Positions 10,400 through 22,874 of a stretch of DNA of 64,000 bases are shown here, one piece after another (position 1 is the first letter of the stretch; every line of letters starts with the position of its first letter). A program made the translations under genes and the position numbers. The stretch lies in the NCBI RefSeq assembly GCF_932276165.1, contig NC_063994.1, positions 2,666,001 to 2,730,000 of the forward strand, read 5' to 3'. Under the pieces are notes generated by a model. That model was given only the letters and a program-made list of their open reading frames with translations, was not told where the DNA came from and made no database searches. The stretch is from Plutella xylostella (Eukaryota > Arthropoda > Insecta > Lepidoptera > Plutellidae).

Positions 10400-13005
10400 T
10401 TTTTTTTTTTTTTTTTTTTAGATGTTTATTTACTTTCACAAAAAGTTTGTACAATAATTATTACAAAAACCACCCCTCGAAAACCGCGAGGTTTATATGG
10501 GGGTAGCTGAATCGCTGTTCATACAAAAAGAAATCACAATTTAATATTGACTTACATAGCTGTTTGTCATGCGACAATGGATCCCAGTATCAAATACTAC
10601 GATCCATTTTCGCACGACTTATGTTAACTTATACATAGTTAGGTACTTGTTTGAAATACATTTCTAAACACCACCTAAAATCTGTTGATTAATAATCGAC
10701 TTTTAGGTAGTGTTGTTTTAGGATCTGTTTTACTTTATTTTTATTTGTATCTAGACTGTCTAGCACTTCTGTAGGTAACTCGTTTAGTGATTTTGACAAC
10801 ATATATTCCCATTTTCTTTTCCCATAGAAGTTATTATAATGCGGTAACACGTACCTTGATAGGTAATTTAGTTTTCGTAACTGAGCGGGCCGATTTCTAC
10901 GTTTTAATGTATTTTCTTTACAAATTTCTTCAAAAATGGTTGCTATTTTAATTTTATTATGGACACAAATTACTTTACAGTAACGAAATAGGCCAGCATC
11001 GTCACCTTCAAATTGAATCTTGATACGAGTGGGAACAATTAACTTTAATAGTCTAAGTTGGATGTTGTAAATTATCTGAATATTAGATGAAAATGTTCGT
11101 CCATAGCTACTTATACCATATCCTATCAATGAGTCGGCAATTGACATGTACATCATTCTTATTATCTGATATGGCAGCTTGTATTTTAAAATTGAAAGTT
11201 TACATGCTATTGATCTTAACTTGTTACAAATATGGCTAATATGTGGCTTCCAGTTGAAATTGCTGTCAATTATAAGACCTAAGTACATATGTTGCGGTAC
11301 AAGTTCTAGATTGTTACATTTACAATGAATATGGTTGTCATGGAAACATCGATGCTCATGGGCTACCACATATGGTGTTACATGTGATTTCAGGTAAGGA
11401 GAATGAATGTGGACAATTTTAGTTTTTTGCGCATTTAATACTAGACCAATGTCGTGAGCCCACTTGCACAATAAGTCAAAGTTGTTTTGCATGACCTTTT
11501 GCGCTTGTAAAATGTCACTTTCAGCCACTACCAGGCAGGTATCATCTGCAAACTGATATACAGAGCCCTGCTGAAAGATGTTGCACATATCGTTTACGTA
11601 AAGTAGGTACTCTGTAGGACCGACTATAGATCCTTGGGCCGTTCCCTCTTCAGTAGGTATCATCTGACTATACCGATCAGCTATCTTTACGGTTGTAAAC
11701 CTTTTGGTATGGTAATCTTTCAGCCACTGTAGAAGAGGGCCCTGTATACCATTTTGCTCCAGCTTGGTGTACAGTGTCTTGTGGTCCAAGGTATCGAATG
11801 CCTTGCTAAAATCTATAAAAACGGCCAGAACATGTTTTCTATCATTAAGATGGCAATTAACTTCGTTGGTAAACTTATGTAATAATTCAGAGGTACTTCG
11901 TTTCTGTTGAAAACCATATTGTTTGTCGTTAATAATCTTATTTTTTCTCAGAAATGAATTAATCTGGTCACCGAAGTACCTTTCAATTATTTTGTCAATA
12001 CAAGATAATATCGTGACAGGCCTATTAGTTGTTAGTATCTGAGTGGCTACCTTTTTTAAATATAGGCCTTATAGTACCTATCTTTAACTTATCAGGGTAT
12101 AAAGAAGTTGATATACAGGTATTAATCAGATGCGTAATAATTGGTGTTATATTAGAATTTATACATTTTATATCACTCATTCGAATGAGATCGATACCCG
12201 GGCTTTTATTTACGTTCATGTGTCTAATTATAGTCGAAATTATACTTTCATGAGCTTTTTTCAATCTCATTGATACATTTGGTTGCCTAGCATAGTCTTC
12301 TGAGATCAATAAAGGTATATCACACTTAGAACATATATTTTCAACATTATTATTAAAGTCATTGGCAAATTTATTTGTTAGGATGTCTGGATCCATTTTA
12401 AAACACTTTAAGATCGTATCGTCAATTGATTTAGTTATTTTACCGGTAAGCCTATTTATAATTTCCCATATTTTTTTTGGGTTACGAAAATTTGTAGTAA
12501 GTTCCTGCTTAATAAAGTTATTTTTTTCCATTTGAATATGTTTATTTGTTTTATTTCTATAAATGTTGTATAACAATCTATTTTTTAAATCACTTTCATC
12601 TTTTTTCCAAATGCTAAACAGCTCATCTCTTTTTTTACACATTGCTACTATTCTATTGCTTAGCCATTTACATGATTTTCTTTTATTTAACGATATTTTA
12701 TGTTTTACCTCACATAATTTATATACATAGTTAAATTTCTCGAGTATATAATTTAGTACATCATTTGGATTATCATATTTAAGTGCTTCACTCCAGTCAA
12801 TGTTGGTCAGTTCCGACTGCACCTTCTTATTATCTAACCTTGTTACAGTTTTGTAGTTGCCATATTCATCTATCGCCGGGTGGATCACCGTAAGACCGAT
12901 TATAAAGTGGTCCGCTGGATGTGGAGTACTGTGATATTTATGTAGAGTACATGAATTTTGACCATCTTTGAAAGTCGTATGACTAGTCCCTATCGGATTT
13001 TTGCA
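10400..13005 (-). mobile_element. 5'-truncated jockey/CR1-type non-LTR retrotransposon
   Basis: On the minus strand it ends with AATAAA (complement of 10425-10430) five bases before a 20-nt poly-A tail (T20 at 10400-10419). This is a classic target-primed insertion end. Its 5' side stops near 13005, next to the complement of TACAGGGTGTTGCAAAAA, so only the end of the endonuclease region remains. The RT domain and a C-terminal extension are kept. No target duplication could be found by eye. Clade assignment rests on general RT layout and poly-A, so jockey versus CR1 is open. Confidence 0.8.
10689..13005 (-). pseudogene. Reverse transcriptase ORF, frameshifted
   Basis: The coding order on the minus strand is: a remnant upstream of RT (12.9-12.5 kb), RT fingers with KSPGID and IRPIFKKGS, then FIDFSKAFDTLDH (palm aspartate), AQGSIVGPTEYLLYVND and the catalytic FADD (near 11540). 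A YLGLIID segment and a C-terminal region ending at the stop at 10689 follow. At about 12023-12026 one extra base makes TAATAG and moves the frame. Both sides read as one RT apart from that, so the copy is inactive. The product would be the ORF2-type RT that copies the element RNA at the target nick. The 5' end and any ORF1 are missing. Confidence 0.8.
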
Positions 13006-13112
13006 ACACCCTGTAATGAAAATCATAAAACAAAATTTCACCAAACTTTTCCACTACAACTACATAAACTCAGAACTATCACGACGGATAAGTAATATTT
13101 GGCACCACATGC

Positions 13113-13144
13113 GGGGGGTTGAAGGGAAGGGAAGGGGGAGGGGT
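13113..13144 (+). other. G-run cluster, possible G-quadruplex
   Basis: Five runs of three or more G (GGGGGG, GGG, GGG, GGGGG, GGGG) separated by 1-5 bases lie within 32 bp, satisfying the usual quadruplex pattern. It lies between two retrotransposons. No function is implied. Confidence 0.5.
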
Positions 13145-13452
13145 TGAGACGCTCATTTCTCAGGTTCGACTCCCGGCTGTATTGATATTGCTCGGTATTA
13201 CTCGCCGAAAGCTGCTTCTGTGTGCAGAGCTAGGAATGTGTAGAGTAGAACGGTGGTGTATTGTTAACGAAATGGTAATGGAGGATTCATATGTTACGGT
13301 ACATAGTAGATAGTTTCAGTTTTAAGCGAGCATATTGTATGTATATTGTATATAGTTGCTACACCCTAAAAATAATTTAGTTGCCAAGGTTACCTACTTT
13401 AAAAAAATATATTAAGTATTGAAGATTTTTTGTTACAAATGCTATCTCAGTA

Positions 13453-13782
13453 TGTAGGTGATGGACGAGAAAAGCAATAAAAACACAATATTTTTGGGAG
13501 TGCAAAACGGAGCGCGCGCGACATCAACTTGAACAGGGCGAAAGTACTTCCCGCTCGCGGGGTTCTCAAGATGGCCGCTTTGCAAAAGCGCGGCTAATTT
13601 AAATTTGGAACAAAATACGATCTCGAGTGCGCTCGTATTTATTTAAGATATTAAATCAAAACAATTACATAGGTACACGTAGGTACCTAAATAGGGCATT
13701 TTCAATGCAAGTAAGTAGATAAAAATTATAGGTACAAATAGTTTAGAACAATAGTTATTTGTTATGTAGTGCGTCGCCTACA
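13453..13782 (-). repeat. 3' LTR of the BEL/Pao element
   Basis: 330 bp, the downstream LTR in the minus-strand sense. It carries TG...CA ends inside a 6-bp inverted TGTAGG/CCTACA and an internal AATAAA on the minus strand in the middle part. It is identical to the partner LTR. Confidence 0.95.
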
Positions 13783-13796
13783 ATATCTGCCTCCTT
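13783..13796 (-). promoter_or_regulatory. Polypurine tract of the BEL/Pao element
   Basis: On the minus strand AAGGAGGCAGATAT abuts the 3' LTR. A purine run at this position primes plus-strand DNA synthesis in LTR elements. It is called from position and composition. Confidence 0.65.
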
Positions 13797-13808
13797 AGTA
13801 CGTCAGTA

Positions 13809-16800
13809 CTAACAACCCGTGTTAGATGAAAGAAGAGCGACGCGCGTAACAGGTCTGCGCAGTACGCCGGTGCGGGTGCGCACGTCCACCACGCGCACGC
13901 GCCCGTCGCGGCCGGCGTGGGTCGCACTCACTACCCCGTGGCGCCAACAGCTCCGGTCTAAGTTAGCTTCTACTATGATAACGTAGTCACCTACCTCTAG
14001 TGATCTTGACTCCTGGGTCCACTTCTGACGCGGCAGTAGGGTTGGTAAATACTCTTTGAGCCAGCGGGCCCAAAACATATCCGCTAGTCTTTGCGCCACA
14101 CGCCATCTTTTTCGTAAGCAGAGGTCATCATTAGTGTACTTACCGAACTGAGGACTTGTCGAGGACGCTCCAATCAAAAAATGATTAGGCGTAAGGGCTT
14201 CAGGATAATTAGGATCATCCGAGACATGTGTTATGGGGCGGCTGTTTACCAGCGCCTCCACTTCAGCTAGCAGGGTGGCCAATGTGTCAGGGTGGGGGGC
14301 GCGTTCTTTCAGGATTACCTTCAACGAAGACTTTACGGTACGTATCATTCGCTCCCAGCTGCCTCCCATCTCCGGAGCGCCCGGCGGAATGAACCGCCAC
14401 TCGACCCCGCGCACTGCACCAGCCTCCCGCACTGCCTCCGTGTCCAGCTCGGCGATGCTGCGTTTCAGTTCCGCATCGGCACCTCTCAGATTGGTACCAT
14501 TGTCTGATATAATTACCAAAGGCATTTTTCTACGTGCCCCCATACGGCGGAGGGCCATAATAGCTGAATCAGCGGTCAAGTCCTCGGTAATCTCAATGTG
14601 GATGGCGCGTACTGTAAGACAGGTAAATAGCATACAGTAACGTTTCTGTCTTCTACGACCAACAGTGACTTCAAGTGGACCAAAAAAGTCGACACCACAG
14701 TAGCTGAAGGGCGCTCTGTTGTGCTGCAGCCTAGCTGCAGGCAGGTCAGCCATACGTTGCGGCTGAGGCGCGGCCCGTCTGAAGCGACAAAATAAACAGC
14801 GTGACGCAACAGTGCGAACAGTTGGTCTGAGATTCAAAATCCAATATAGTTGCCGTAAATTATTTACAACAAGTTCGTTTGCACCGTGGAGAGCTTGCTT
14901 GTGGTAATGTTCCACTAACAAGCGTGAGATTCTATGCTTACCGTCCATGACAGCAGGTCTCCGGGTGCCGTGCTCCACTCCCACTACCTTATCTATGCGG
15001 CCGCCGAGACGCAAAATACCTACCTCATCAACATAAGGTGTCAGCTGCCGTAACCGGCTGTTAGATGGCAGCGGTTTATTTTGTTGTAGGCATGACAATT
15101 CGGTGGAAAAACTGTCGAGTTGACATTTTTTTATCAGTAGGTCTTCTGCCTCCTTCATTAGAAGAGTGTCCAATGAGCATTGTTTACGCTTCAGTCTTCT
15201 AATGAATAGCAATACCCTGGCCGTGGCACGCACGAGGGTGATCCAGTTCGAGATATTATCTTCGTTAGGTAACAAAGATAACTCTGAACTGTGTGCGACC
15301 ACCACATGTACAGTCCTCACCTCGCACTGGGCTTCCTCTAGTGGTTGAGTACGCTTCAGGTCCTTGGGCCAGTGATCCTCAGCAAGGCGAAGAAATGAGG
15401 GACCTTGAAACCAGTCACTTGAGTAAACTAGCGGAGGGGCATTATCGCGCGTGGCTATGTCCGCCACGTTAAGGCCAGTAGGTACGTAACGCCACTCGCA
15501 TGACTTTGACAACTCGTCAATTTCGCCTAAGCGATGAGCCACATAAGGTTTATAATCCCGTGGGTCGCTACGCAGCCACTGTAACACAGTGCTGGAGTCC
15601 GTCCAAAAATACCTCTTTGTAGGCTGAATGTGTTTGTGCTCGCGTTGCACAGTCGTCGCGAGCCGCGCCGCCAGCAGCGCACCCTGTAGTTCCAGCCTAG
15701 GAATAGAAACGGGACGTAAAGGACTCACTCTACTCTTACTAGCTTCAAAACTTACCATTACACGTCCATCTGACCGTGTAAACCGCCAGTAAATCACGGC
15801 CGAGTAAGCTTTTGAAGATGCGTCACAAAAAACATGCATTTGTGTATCAACAATAGGGCACTCAATATTATCTAATGAATGCGTCATCCATTGCGCGTCC
15901 GAGTAACACTCGACCCATTCATGCGCATTCAAAACAAACCTTGGAACGCGAAGTCCCCGCAAGCCTTTTAAATCGCTCAGCCAATCTAAAAACTTACGAT
16001 GCTCTTCGGTTTGGATGTGGCAATCCCAACTAACACCGCTTCGATGTACATTTTGAAATATTATTCTACCTTTTATAATAAAAGGTGACAGAAAACCGTG
16101 TAAATCGTATACTGACATTATGATACTCAGCATTTGTGCTTTTGTAGGTGGCACAGAACCATCTAAAATGCGTGGCGAAATACGATCGTAATCAACCTTG
16201 AATCCAAATGTATCGTCATTCGGATGCCACATCAATCCGAGAGTGCGCTCAGTTGTATTCGTAGCTCCATGTTTGAACTCCATAGCAGTCGGCGCCAGCG
16301 CTGCAGCGGGGATAGACTGCAACACCTGTTTGTTGTTACTCGACCACCGCGTTATCTCGAACCCACCTGATTTGTGAATAGCTGTTATGTCTCGCACGAG
16401 TTCAATGGCCTGGCTCTCGTCGGCACACGAATGTAAACAGTCATCCATGTAATGACTATTAATGATTACGTCGACAGCTTCGGGATACAAATCTTGATAT
16501 TTAAGCGCATTTTTATTTTTAATGTATTGCGCAATGAAAGGTGAACAGGTTGCGCCAAACAATAGACTTTGCATTACACAAGTTTTGATAGGTAGGTTTG
16601 TGTTTTCCTGCCATAGAAAGCGAAAAACATGTTGGTCTTCAGGCCGAATCCTAATTTGAACGAAAAAATCTTTGATGTCGGCTATGATGACTATTTTATG
16701 CTCACGAAATCTTAACATAATTCCTAAAAGTGAATTATACAAGTCTGGGCCAGTAAGTAAATAGTCATTAAGGCACAACCCTTTCACTTTTCCCGCGCAA

Positions 16801-16997
16801 TCAAATACTAACCTTAGTTTACCAGGTTTATTTGGGTTTTGAACTCCAAAGTGTGACAGGTACCAAATGTGACTCGCCGGGGGTTCATTGACATCTAGTT
16901 CCCGCGCGTAGCCGTTATCGAAGAGTTTCTGCATTTCCTTTCGGTATCTCTCCGCAACTGACAACAAAAACTGACAAAAACTATAAAAGACAAGCAC
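13809..16997 (-). pseudogene. BEL/Pao pol, 3' half (RT, RNase H, integrase)
   Basis: True element sequence runs from about 16956 down to the stop at 13809. The first dozen or so codons of the open frame belong to the inserted RTE. In order it carries the RT with LRLVFDCAG, YNSLLGIM and the catalytic YMDD (near 16440-16451). RNase H follows with VFCDASSKAYSAVIYW and FWTDSSTVLQWL. The integrase has an HH-CC zinc region (HYHK, HGAN, CLFC) and the D-D-E core YCGVDFFGP, ISDNGTN and PEMGGSWERM. A basic C-terminal tail ends it. No stop or frameshift lies inside this half. The frame is in register with the gag half once the 3256-bp insert and its duplication are discounted, so the polyprotein was intact, about 1920 codons, before the RTE arrived. 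Confidence 0.92.
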
Positions 16998-19913
16998 AAA
17001 ATAATATTGCTACTGGCAAAACCAGTACCTCTCCCAATACGGCCGGTCCCCGCGGGAGCAGTAGACCAGAACCCTCCATAAATAAAATCAAAGACACAAA
17101 AGAAAAATACGAATCAAAACTAAAAATATGCACTTACAACACAAGATCTCTTAAAGCAGAAAATCGACTGATTGAATTAGAATATGCCCTAGAAAAAATT
17201 AATTGGGATGTATTGGGAATTTCAGAAGTTAAAATAGAAGGCCACTCTATGATACAAAAAGAAAAATACATTATAATGTACAAAGGTATTAAGAAGGGAA
17301 GAAATGGTATTGGCTTTATGATAAAACCTCACCTGAAAAACAATATACAAGACTTTATAGCATACTCAGATAGAGTTGCAAGAATTGATTTAAAGTTTGA
17401 ACACACTACATTAAACATAATACAAGTATATGCTCCGACAGAAAAAGCAACAGATAAAGAAATAAGTTTATTCTATAAAGATATCGAAAGTGCATTGAAA
17501 GGGACAAATAGAGACACAATATTAATGGGAGACTTCAACGCTAAAATAGGCTGGCCAACCAAAGAAGAATACTTAATATGTGGTCCTAATGGATACGGCG
17601 ATAGAAATGAAAGAGGAAGCATTCTTATCAACTTTTGCTTTCAATATCAGTTGCACATAACGAATACACTATTCAAAAAAATGAAAAACAAAAATGGACA
17701 TGGATCTCACCGGACGGAAAACACAAGAATGAAATCGACTTCATATTAGTGAAAACCAGAGAAAAAGTTCAAAATAATGAAGTTATCAATACAAAATTCC
17801 CAAGCGATCACAGACTTGTTAGAATTACATACAGCCTGGATACAAATATAAGAAGAAATAGAACAAAGTTCACGGTTAAATCGAAAAACTTCACAGAGAT
17901 TGAGGCTGAGTCCTTAAAAAATATGGCTAAAGAAATTATGCATACCATCTATTCAGAAGATATGACGAAACCTATAAAAAAACTATCCAGACCATCAAAG
18001 GATGTGTAGAAGATCTACCAGTGGATAAAGAGAACAAAGACATGAATTTTATTACAGAAGAAATACAAATTCTTATGGAAGAAAGACATAGATTAAAAAA
18101 CGTTAGCCAGAGAACACCGGAACAGAAAAAGACATTAAAAAGGCTCTATAAGAAAATTAGTAAGAAAATTAAAGAAGTAAAGAACAAGAAGAAATTAGAG
18201 ACTTTGGAAAAAGAACTAGAATTAAGGAGCTCTACAAAACACACAACTAAAAGATTTGGTAAAGGCAAAGAATGGATTACTTCCTTATCTAAAAATATCA
18301 CTAATAGGCAAGAAATTTTAGAAGAAGCAACTTCCTTCTACAGAAATCTATACTCCAACAAAGATAAACCAATTTCAAGCACTCTATCGGAATTAGATTT
18401 TTTAACCGACGAAACTGTTCCTAGTATCTTAAATAGAGAGGTGGAAAATGCAATTGAACAACTCAAAAAAGGAAAGAGTTCGGGTGAAGATGGGATAACT
18501 AATGATATTATCAAAGCAATGGTAGAACCACTTACTCCTCACCTGACCAAATTATTTAATAGCATAATAATCCAGGAAAAAATACCCAATGATTGGAAAG
18601 AATCGATTATCACCTTGATATACAAAAAAGGAGACCCGTTGTTGATCGACAACTACAGACCTATATGTCTTCTACCAACAATCTATAAACTATTTTCAAA
18701 AGTACTGCTTAACAGAATGTCCGCACAGCTAGAAGCACAACAGCCAAGAGAACAAGCTGGGTTTCGAAAAGGATTCTCAACTACTGACCATATATTCACA
18801 GTCACCCAAGTTATGGAGAAATTTGTAGAGCACAACAAGATACTATACCTGGCGTTTGTGGACTACACGAAGGCATTTGACTCGATTTCACATGAATGCG
18901 TCTGGAACTGTCTAAGAGAACAAGGTATACACACAAAGTATATTAACATTCTACAGACCATATACAAAGAAACGCAAGCAAAAGTCAAATTAGAGAGAGT
19001 AGGCACAACATTCCCTATAAATAGAGGTGTAAAACAAGGAGACCCAATTTCTCCTAAATTATTTACGGCTCTCCTTGAAACTATATTCAGGAATATGAAC
19101 ATTGAGGACCAAAGCTTCGGAATCAACATTAACGGCGAGAGACTTACACACTTGAGATTTGCAGATGACATCGTCATTTTAGCGGAAAACCACGAGGATA
19201 TACAGGCAATGCTAACCAAGCTTGATACCGAAAGTCAGAAAGTAGGCCTCTACATGAACCCGACAAAAACCAAAGTAATGACAAATGGAATAACGAAGCC
19301 CATCTACATAGATAGCGGCATCATAGATTATGTACCAGATTATATATACTTAGGTCAGACTATATCATTTCAAAATCCCATGAACAAAGAAATTGACAGA
19401 AGAATAGCATCAGCGTGGAAGAGATATTGGTCAAACAAAGATGTCTTCAAAAGCAACCTGCCAATAAATCTTAAGAAAAAAATAATGGATAACACCATCC
19501 TACCCGCATTACTATACGGATGTCAGACATGGTCACTTACAAAAAACATAGTACGTAAAATTATTACATTCCAAAGGGCTACAGAGAGATCCATGCTCGG
19601 GCTAAAACTTCAAGACAGAGTCAAAAATGCAGAAATACGACGCATCACCAAAATAACAGATGCAGTAGGTATGCTCTGCAGACTGAAATGGAAATGGGCC
19701 GGACACGTAGCAAGGACCACTGATGGACGATGGAGCGAGCGCATTCTCCACTGGTACCCGAGAGACACGACCAGACCACCTGGGCGCCCGAAGAGACGCT
19801 GGTGCGACGATATCGTGGAGATAGCCGGCAATACCTGGACAAGACGAGCTAAGGACCGACGAGATTGGCAAACTATGGAGGAGGCCTATACCCAACTATG
19901 GGTGACCAAATAA
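16957..19913 (+). pseudogene. RTE endonuclease-reverse transcriptase, two frameshifts
   Basis: Endonuclease motifs come first: YNTRSL, LGISEV with the catalytic glutamate, VYAPT, MGDFNAKIG and, in a shifted frame, SDHRLVRI. RT follows with LIYKKGDP, FVDYTKAFDS, GVKQGDPISP and FADDIVI (about 19160), then the RTE-typical tail WAGHVARTTDGRW ending at 19913. The frame changes twice: at a run of seven A at 17674-17680, where one more A would keep the frame, and somewhere in about 17930-17990, which also includes an A7 run. Both may be true mutations inherited from the source copy or assembly errors at homopolymers, because the host Pao copy looks brand new. As read, the protein is broken. Confidence 0.88.
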
Positions 19914-20199
19914 AACATTATGTTTATTTAATTAATGCATGCACTACACCTTTAATATAAATTATCTTTCTATAATCTTTCTATAATATCTTTATTAAGT
20001 AAGTTAGATCTTAATAATTTAATCTTAATGATATTATCTGAATAAATGAATACTTATATAATTAATAAATAAAAAAATGAAATAATTAATAATAATAGTT
20101 GTAAGTTGTAAATTAAGAATTTTGTTATATATATGATGCATGTATGAAAATAACTTAATTATTTGGAAATAAATGGCTTTTGTATTTGTATTTGTATTT
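16957..20199 (+). mobile_element. RTE-type non-LTR retrotransposon inside BEL/Pao
   Basis: A 3.24-kb element on the plus strand encodes an AP-type endonuclease and RT in one ORF-like stretch. It ends in a short tandem tail, (TTTGTA)n at 20180-20199, rather than poly-A. Size, single ORF and a microsatellite tail are features of the RTE clade. The 5' end reads open in the endonuclease frame from the first base and has no in-frame ATG before 17249, which suggests a slight 5' truncation. It must be younger than the Pao element it interrupts. Confidence 0.9.
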
Positions 20200-22833
20200 G
20201 TATCTCTCCGCATAGTCACCGTCATTCTGAAACTTTTTTACTATACCTTGTAACCTGGTACGTGCGTAGTCATATGTTTCCGGCATGGTAAACTCGTCCT
20301 TGACGAAGGGCAGACCAACCTCCCATTGATTACCTACGTGACGCGCTGTCTCATCCAGAATCCGTACAGCTCGTAGGTGGGCCGTATTCTCGCGTCGTAA
20401 GGTTGAAACTCCAATGGAATCTAGTTCAAACGATTGCTTAACTAAATCATTTAATTCATTGATGGATGTAGGTACCTGTTCGTGTGAGTGAGCGAGATGA
20501 AAAGTGTGTCCGTTCACGGGAGAGTGAGTGAGACCGCAGCAGCCATGAACTGACCATCCTAAACGACACCTCGTAGCATAAGGCTCGGATCTGTTGCCAT
20601 GCAGAATCTCTAATGGGGCTAACAGATAATAATTATCTTCTCCTATCAATAGGCGAGGCACTACACAACTTCTACATACTACATCTTTTAAATGCAATAA
20701 GTGTTTACATTGTAAGTCATTTACAGCTGACAGATTTTGTTTTGGTAATTTTAATTTATCGACCTGTCGTAATGTTACATCATACATATTTTTCTCATTA
20801 AAGCCACAAATCTTTGTAGATACTTTAGGAGCATCTGATTGAAAAACCTCAATACCGAACGCATCAATAAATTTTATAGGAATAGATTGCGAAGTGGAAA
20901 TACCTAACTCCTGTACTAGACTTTTATCTATCATAGAAATTGAAGCACCATCGTCTAATAACGCGTGAGTGGTAACGACACCATTAGGACCACTGAGATT
21001 GACTTTTACCACTTTTAATAACACTTCACTACGCGGCACTGGGGCGCACGGGGGCGCGGACGACCGGCGAGCCGCGACCGGCCGCGCCGCGAGGGGGGTC
21101 TCGGCGTCGGCGGCGGGCGCGGCGGCCGCGGCGTCCGGCAGCGCGAGGGGGGCGCTGCCGGCGGGCACGGGGGGCGCGCTGCCAGCCAGCGCGGGGGGCG
21201 CGGCGCGAGCCAGCGCGTGCGCTACGGTCTCGCTGCGGGAATCCGCTCCATCCTCTGGTGAAGGCTCCTCTTCTGATGTTTGCAGTGGTGGTGCGTTAGG
21301 TTTTTTGTAATGAAGTAGGTAATGATGCGCCAGACCACAGCCGTCAATGTCACATACGGGCGCAGTACATGCGTTCCGCTCGTGTCGTTCTAAGCAACAG
21401 TAGCATAAGCCTTTAGTCTTGACAAATCGCCATCGGTCTTTTCTCATGGCCCTCTTAAATGATCGGCAATCAGTTAATGAGTGTTCTGATGATTTTTTAC
21501 AAAATGGACACATGTTATGTGCAGCCGTTGCTAACACACTACGATTATAGTTATTGTAGGTATTAGAAGGGCGGTGTCTTTCATCGATGCGCCGAGGCTG
21601 TGGTGCGGGCTCGGGTTTTCTCTCTCCTCGGGCGTCTCGCAGGTTAGTGACCCCGACGACGGATACCATTTCAGCCTCTCTTTTCAAAAAGGCAGCGATC
21701 AGTTGTATTTTAGGTGTATTGGATGCCAGCTTCATGTATGCGTAGTCTGTCCATCTACTGACTAATATGCTTGGCAGCTTAGAAATTATCGCAGCCGCCA
21801 GCTCTGGGCTTCGCAAGTAATCATGGTGGTTGAGCGAGAGCAAGGCTGCGACACAATTGTTCACTTTCATCGAAAAGGTGATTATATCATTCTGGTAATT
21901 AGTGGTAAGTGGAGATAATTTTCTCATTTGTGCAGTAAGATGTTGTACGACTAAATCTGAGTGGCCAAACCTCAACTCCAGGGCGTCCATGACGAGCGCC
22001 GGCGCGGTGTTTCCGATCAGCAGGTCCGTCACTGCCTCCATGGCCTCACCTTTGAGGGCCCGACGAAGTCTCCACAGGTTTTCAGGGTCACTAAAGTGGC
22101 ACACGCGAGTAGATTCATCGTAAGCACTTTTGAAGTGTAACCACTGCATGCAATCTCCACTGAATGTAGGTAGTTCACGCGGGGTAGATAGGCGCGTGAG
22201 TAGACGCTCCTCCTGGTGGGTGGAGGACGTGACCATCATGTCCTTGAGCGTGTGGGCGAGTTGTATGATGCTGTCGGCCGGAGTGCCCGGGGCAGGAGCG
22301 CGGACCTGGGGATCCTGGGGTGCCCGCGCTGCCTCCGTGGCCGCCGCATCTGTAGCCGTCGCCGCCATGGCGGGAAATGGTGACGGCTGGACATTACTCC
22401 GCTCCATCCATTCGTTCACAATGACTTGTTCATTGTGTTGTAGTATTATACTCTTCCTTGAGTGACGCGATACGTTGTCATGTTGTTCGCCTTCCATGTC
22501 GATAGCCAAGTCGTATGCCAGTTTTTTGTCGATCAGCTCCATCTGGATCTTCGCTTTGGCCTCTGCCGCTGCCAGCTCGAGGTGCTTGCGCCGCACGAGT
22601 GACGATGACGAGGAAGATAATGAAACCGAGCGTGGGGCACGAGATGCTTCAGTTTTTACCACTGATTTATATTCGGTAGGCACTTTAGAACACGACGGTT
22701 GCACGGCACTTTGCTGTTTCGCGACGTTTGAATGTTCCGCGAGCACATGGCTAGATGCCATTTTTAAACGAGCACTCAACTTCTCGCGATCTTTTTGCTT
22801 AACGAGTCCATCGTTCGGTGGAGTTGTAAACAT
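20155..22833 (-). pseudogene. BEL/Pao gag-protease, 5' half of the polyprotein
   Basis: It starts at the ATG complementary to 22831-22833, about 40 bases inside the 5' LTR. The roughly 877 element-derived residues show a coiled, charged N-terminus and then a gag region with LPTFSGDCMQWLHFKSAY of the retrotransposon gag type found in BEL/Pao (about 215-360). Cysteine-histidine knuckles with CPFC and CYCC (about 445-510) follow. Next are an Ala/Pro-rich linker (about 535-605) and an aspartic protease with LLDDGASISMID (about 620-632). Past 20200 the frame runs into the RTE tail and stops at 20155. Gag packages the element RNA and the protease cleaves the polyprotein in virus-like particles. It is interrupted only by the insertion. 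Confidence 0.92.
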
Positions 22834-22874
22834 TGTCCCGGTTCAGTGATTTGGTTCGAAGGATCAGCACTTTT
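22834..22874 (-). promoter_or_regulatory. Leader and primer-binding region of BEL/Pao
   Basis: Between the 5' LTR and the gag ATG there are only about 41 bases. The minus-strand primer-binding site should start near 22874 and read inward. The sequence GTGCTGATCC and TTCGAACC there could pair with a tRNA, but I cannot name the tRNA. Confidence 0.4.

Larger units (their letters stand above)
16944..20212. repeat. 12-13 bp target duplication around the nested RTE
   Basis: GTATCTCTCCGCA stands at 16944-16956 and again at 20200-20212. The first G may belong to the (TTTGTA)n tail, so the duplication is 12 or 13 bp. It marks the exact point where the RTE entered the Pao polyprotein gene. Confidence 0.9.

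Noticed and set aside
13809..16900. Plus-strand open frames (for example 14233-14640) opposite BEL/Pao pol
   Set aside because: They are mirror-image frames of a clear polyprotein on the minus strand and have no domains of their own.
20969..22849. Plus-strand Ala/Ser-rich frames opposite BEL/Pao gag
   Set aside because: They are antisense shadows of the GC-rich gag linker and gag region.
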